DNA of 6,939 nucleotides from Nitrospirae bacterium RBG_13_39_12. Lineage in GTDB: Bacteria > Nitrospirota > Thermodesulfovibrionia > Thermodesulfovibrionales > SM23-35. Below are positions 5,871 through 6,939 of the stretch, piece after piece; the stretch's first letter is position 1, and each line of letters opens with the position of its first letter. The stretch is from the NCBI GenBank assembly GCA_001805125.1, contig MHEF01000060.1, positions 15,143 to 22,081 of the forward strand, read 5' to 3'. The notes under the pieces were generated by a model. It ran no database searches, had not been told where the DNA came from, and saw only the letters and a program-made list of their open reading frames with translations. A program made the translations under genes and the position numbers.

Positions 5871-6170
5871 TCAACCCTCAGACACGGGTTTCTTGAATAA
5901 TTCTTCTAACTTTCTATTTGCCTCTTCCTTTACAGCGCTTGAAGATGAAGATGCACCTTCTTTAAATACAAAATAGTCACAGAAATTGGCTTTGTCTCTC
6001 GACCTCTGGAACTCTGCTTTTGGTTCAAGGCATTTATTGTGGCTTGTCTCAGAATAAAACCTGCAGTTAAGGCATATATGAAGGTCTCCACCACAGTCCG
6101 GACACGTAGATTTTCGCGAAAAATACTTATCCACTGTGACTCTTTTTCCGCAAAGAGCACACGCTTTCAT
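5871..6170 (-). CDS. Small eight-cysteine zinc-ribbon-like protein
   Basis: Hypothetical cytoplasmic protein of 99 residues. Cysteines are at 4, 7, 23, 26, 33, 36, 47 and 64. CALC (4-7) with CPDC (23-26) forms a zinc-ribbon-like four-Cys set. A second set is CLNC (33-36) plus C47 and C64 within HICLNCRFYSETSHNKC and ANFCDYF, a conserved-looking arrangement that I associate with uncharacterised bacterial proteins. A Ser run (74-78) and a charged helical tail (79-94, KEEANRKLEELFKK) follow. I do not recognise a named function; metal-binding adaptor or nucleic-acid/protein binding are possible. GGAGGT (6175-6180) precedes the ATG. It starts 48 nt after the GYD-domain gene on the same strand, so the two are probably co-transcribed. 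Confidence 0.82.
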   Translation of the reverse strand: MKACALCGKRVTVDKYFSRKSTCPDCGGDLHICLNCRFYSETSHNKCLEPKAEFQRSRDKANFCDYFVFKEGASSSSSAVKEEANRKLEELFKKPVSEG

Positions 6171-6218
6171 CTTAACCTCCAGCGATATTTTAAAAGTATA
6201 ACGAGAGTCTTTTTAGTC

Positions 6219-6503
6219 CTATTTTATTTTCTTGATGAAATCAGCAATAGGAATTGCCGCAAGGGTAAGTAAATGGACTGACCCTCTTGCCCCAAGTTCA
6301 ACCGACATCTTCATTACAGCAGTATTATCCGGGGCTTCAATAATATTCACAAAATCATACTCCCCTAACACAGCAAACTGCTCTTTTACCTTAACTCCCA
6401 TTTTTTCGAGTTCCTTATTCACTTCAAGTATCCTTCGGGGATTCTCCTTGATTGTCTTCCTGCCCTCATCAGTTAGTGTGCTTAATACAACATAATAAGC
6501 CAT
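6219..6503 (-). CDS. GYD-domain protein
   Basis: Small cytoplasmic protein (94 residues) that is essentially one GYD domain, a ferredoxin-like alpha/beta fold related to dimeric alpha-beta barrels. The biochemical role of the family is not established. The signature lies at AVLGEYDFVNIIEAPDN (residues 44-60) with GEYDF at 47-51; MSVELGARGSVHLLTLAAIP (66-85) matches the family's second half, and the N terminus MAYYVVLSTLTDEG is the first beta strand. Length is normal. GGAGGAG about 6 bases before the ATG is an excellent Shine-Dalgarno. The upstream region holds a small stem (CAACT 6529-6533 with AGTTG 6538-6542) and a strong palindrome at 6553-6568, suggesting a regulated promoter. It is the first gene of a likely two-gene operon with the zinc-ribbon gene. 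Confidence 0.92.
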   Translation of the reverse strand: MAYYVVLSTLTDEGRKTIKENPRRILEVNKELEKMGVKVKEQFAVLGEYDFVNIIEAPDNTAVMKMSVELGARGSVHLLTLAAIPIADFIKKIK

Positions 6504-6552
6504 TTTCTCCTCCTTTCCTGTTTTAAAGCAACTTTATAGTTGTTAAATCTGC

Positions 6553-6568
6553 AACGAACAGGTTCGTT
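6553..6568. promoter_or_regulatory. Palindromic operator candidate upstream of the GYD gene
   Basis: AACGAACAGGTTCGTT has perfect 7-bp arms around two central bases, 50 bp before the GYD start codon. On the minus strand TATGTA ends immediately before the palindrome, with TTTGCA 16 bp further upstream. That would be a mediocre promoter with its transcription start inside the palindrome, a common operator position. Such a symmetric site suggests a dimeric repressor. No regulator gene is visible in the window. Confidence 0.5.
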
Positions 6569-6617
6569 ACATAATCTTAACCTGAATAATGCAAACATTG
6601 CTCATAAATTTATTTAA

Positions 6618-6634
6618 CTCGATGAATTATCGAG
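6618..6634. repeat. Stem-loop CTCGAT/ATCGAG
   Basis: Perfect 6-bp arms (6618-6623 and 6629-6634) surround GAATT, followed on the plus strand by a T-rich stretch (6636-6647). It resembles a weak plus-strand terminator, but no plus-strand gene ends here, so it may instead be an operator between the divergent GYD gene and the right-hand frame. Confidence 0.35.
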
Positions 6635-6715
6635 ATTATTTTTATTTGTTTTATGGATAAAAATATTCGTTATACCATTAGTTACTAAGACGGCTATAAG
6701 AAAAGCTACATTGAT

Positions 6716-6770
6716 GTCATTCCCGCTTGTCGGGTCGCCTCAGCGACTCGCCGAGGAGAGAATCTTTCTG
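6716..6770. repeat. GC-rich dispersed repeat, copy B
   Basis: A GC-rich island in AT-rich sequence starting at GTCATTCCCG. It contains two adjacent small stems: CCCG (6722-6725) with CGGG (6731-6734), and GTCGC (6734-6738) with GCGAC (6743-6747). It ends with AGAGAATCTTTCTG. GTCATTCCCGC...GAATCTTTCT is typical of palindromic repeats scattered through many environmental genomes (general knowledge). It shares GGGTCGCC and GAGGAGA with copy A. It lies just before the right-hand membrane protein frame. Confidence 0.55.
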
Positions 6771-6797
6771 AAAAAACCACCCATTCTAAAATTCCTA

Positions 6798-6939
6798 ATG
6801 TTGTCTTTTGACACTAAATCTGTAACACGCCTGCCGGCGTTCTTAGCAGCGATATCACTTTTTGTTACTATCGTTATAATCTTACCTAATAATTTACCTT
6901 ACATAATACATAGTGTTTTTGAGAATGTTTATCACAACA
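6798..6939 (+). CDS. N-terminal fragment of a putative membrane protein, 3'-partial
   Basis: An open frame from ATG 6798 runs off the right edge. The visible 47 residues are a short polar N terminus (MLSFDTKSVTR), a clear transmembrane helix at about 12-30 (LPAFLAAISLFVTIVIILP) and a hydrophilic stretch NNLPYIIHSVFENVYHN. The layout suggests a membrane-anchored sensor or envelope protein, but the family cannot be told. The opposite strand has early stops in all frames here. The frame stays open back to 6618, with another ATG at 6714, but that part translates the dispersed repeat, so 6798 is preferred. No Shine-Dalgarno is visible, so the start is uncertain. It is divergent from the GYD operon. 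Confidence 0.45.
   Translation, partial: MLSFDTKSVTRLPAFLAAISLFVTIVIILPNNLPYIIHSVFENVYHN

Noticed and set aside
6556..6566. LexA box reading of the GYD operator
   Set aside because: The GAAC and GTTC halves are separated by 2 bases rather than 4, and nothing nearby belongs to the SOS response.

Overview
The window looks like a chromosomal segment of a moderately AT-rich, free-living Gram-negative bacterium. The combination of Arg biosynthesis genes, a secreted M23 peptidase with an N-terminal beta domain, a stand-alone CZB protein, a CBS-pair protein, a GYD-domain protein and dispersed GC-rich palindromes resembles Nitrospirota or Desulfobacterota genomes. That placement is an inference from gene content; no rRNA or other decisive phylogenetic marker is present.

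Left half, plus strand: the window opens inside argD (5' end outside the window). argF follows 20 nt later, giving two enzymes of the arginine pathway in one operon. A secreted M23 metallopeptidase starts 39 nt after argF and may be co-transcribed. After a 176-nt spacer comes a 151-residue protein made only of two CBS domains. After a further 239-nt spacer, which holds a plausible sigma70 promoter, comes a stand-alone CZB (chemoreceptor zinc-binding) protein with its His/Cys ligand set intact.

Middle: the CZB gene converges on obgE (minus strand). The 367-nt gap between them is mostly one 215-bp imperfect palindrome with 19-bp terminal inverted repeats and TA at both ends. It looks like a MITE. 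Its right end supplies the TAG stop codon of obgE, and the reconstructed empty site would also read TAG, so the insertion appears neutral for the Obg protein.

Right half, minus strand: a GYD-domain gene and a small eight-cysteine zinc-ribbon-like gene form a probable two-gene operon. It is separated from obgE by a 351-nt non-coding stretch holding a dispersed GC-rich repeat, a short direct repeat and an inverted repeat that could pair with the obgE start codon. Upstream of the GYD gene is a 16-bp near-perfect palindrome that looks like an operator. A second, diverged GC-rich dispersed repeat follows. At the extreme right a plus-strand reading frame with a clear transmembrane segment begins and runs off the end of the window.

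The genes are mostly housekeeping and small accessory functions. I see no phage, CRISPR, toxin-antitoxin or biosynthetic cluster. The most interesting signals are non-coding: the element in the obgE stop codon, the putative operator, the obgE start-codon inverted repeat, and a recurring TTAACCY motif in the spacers.
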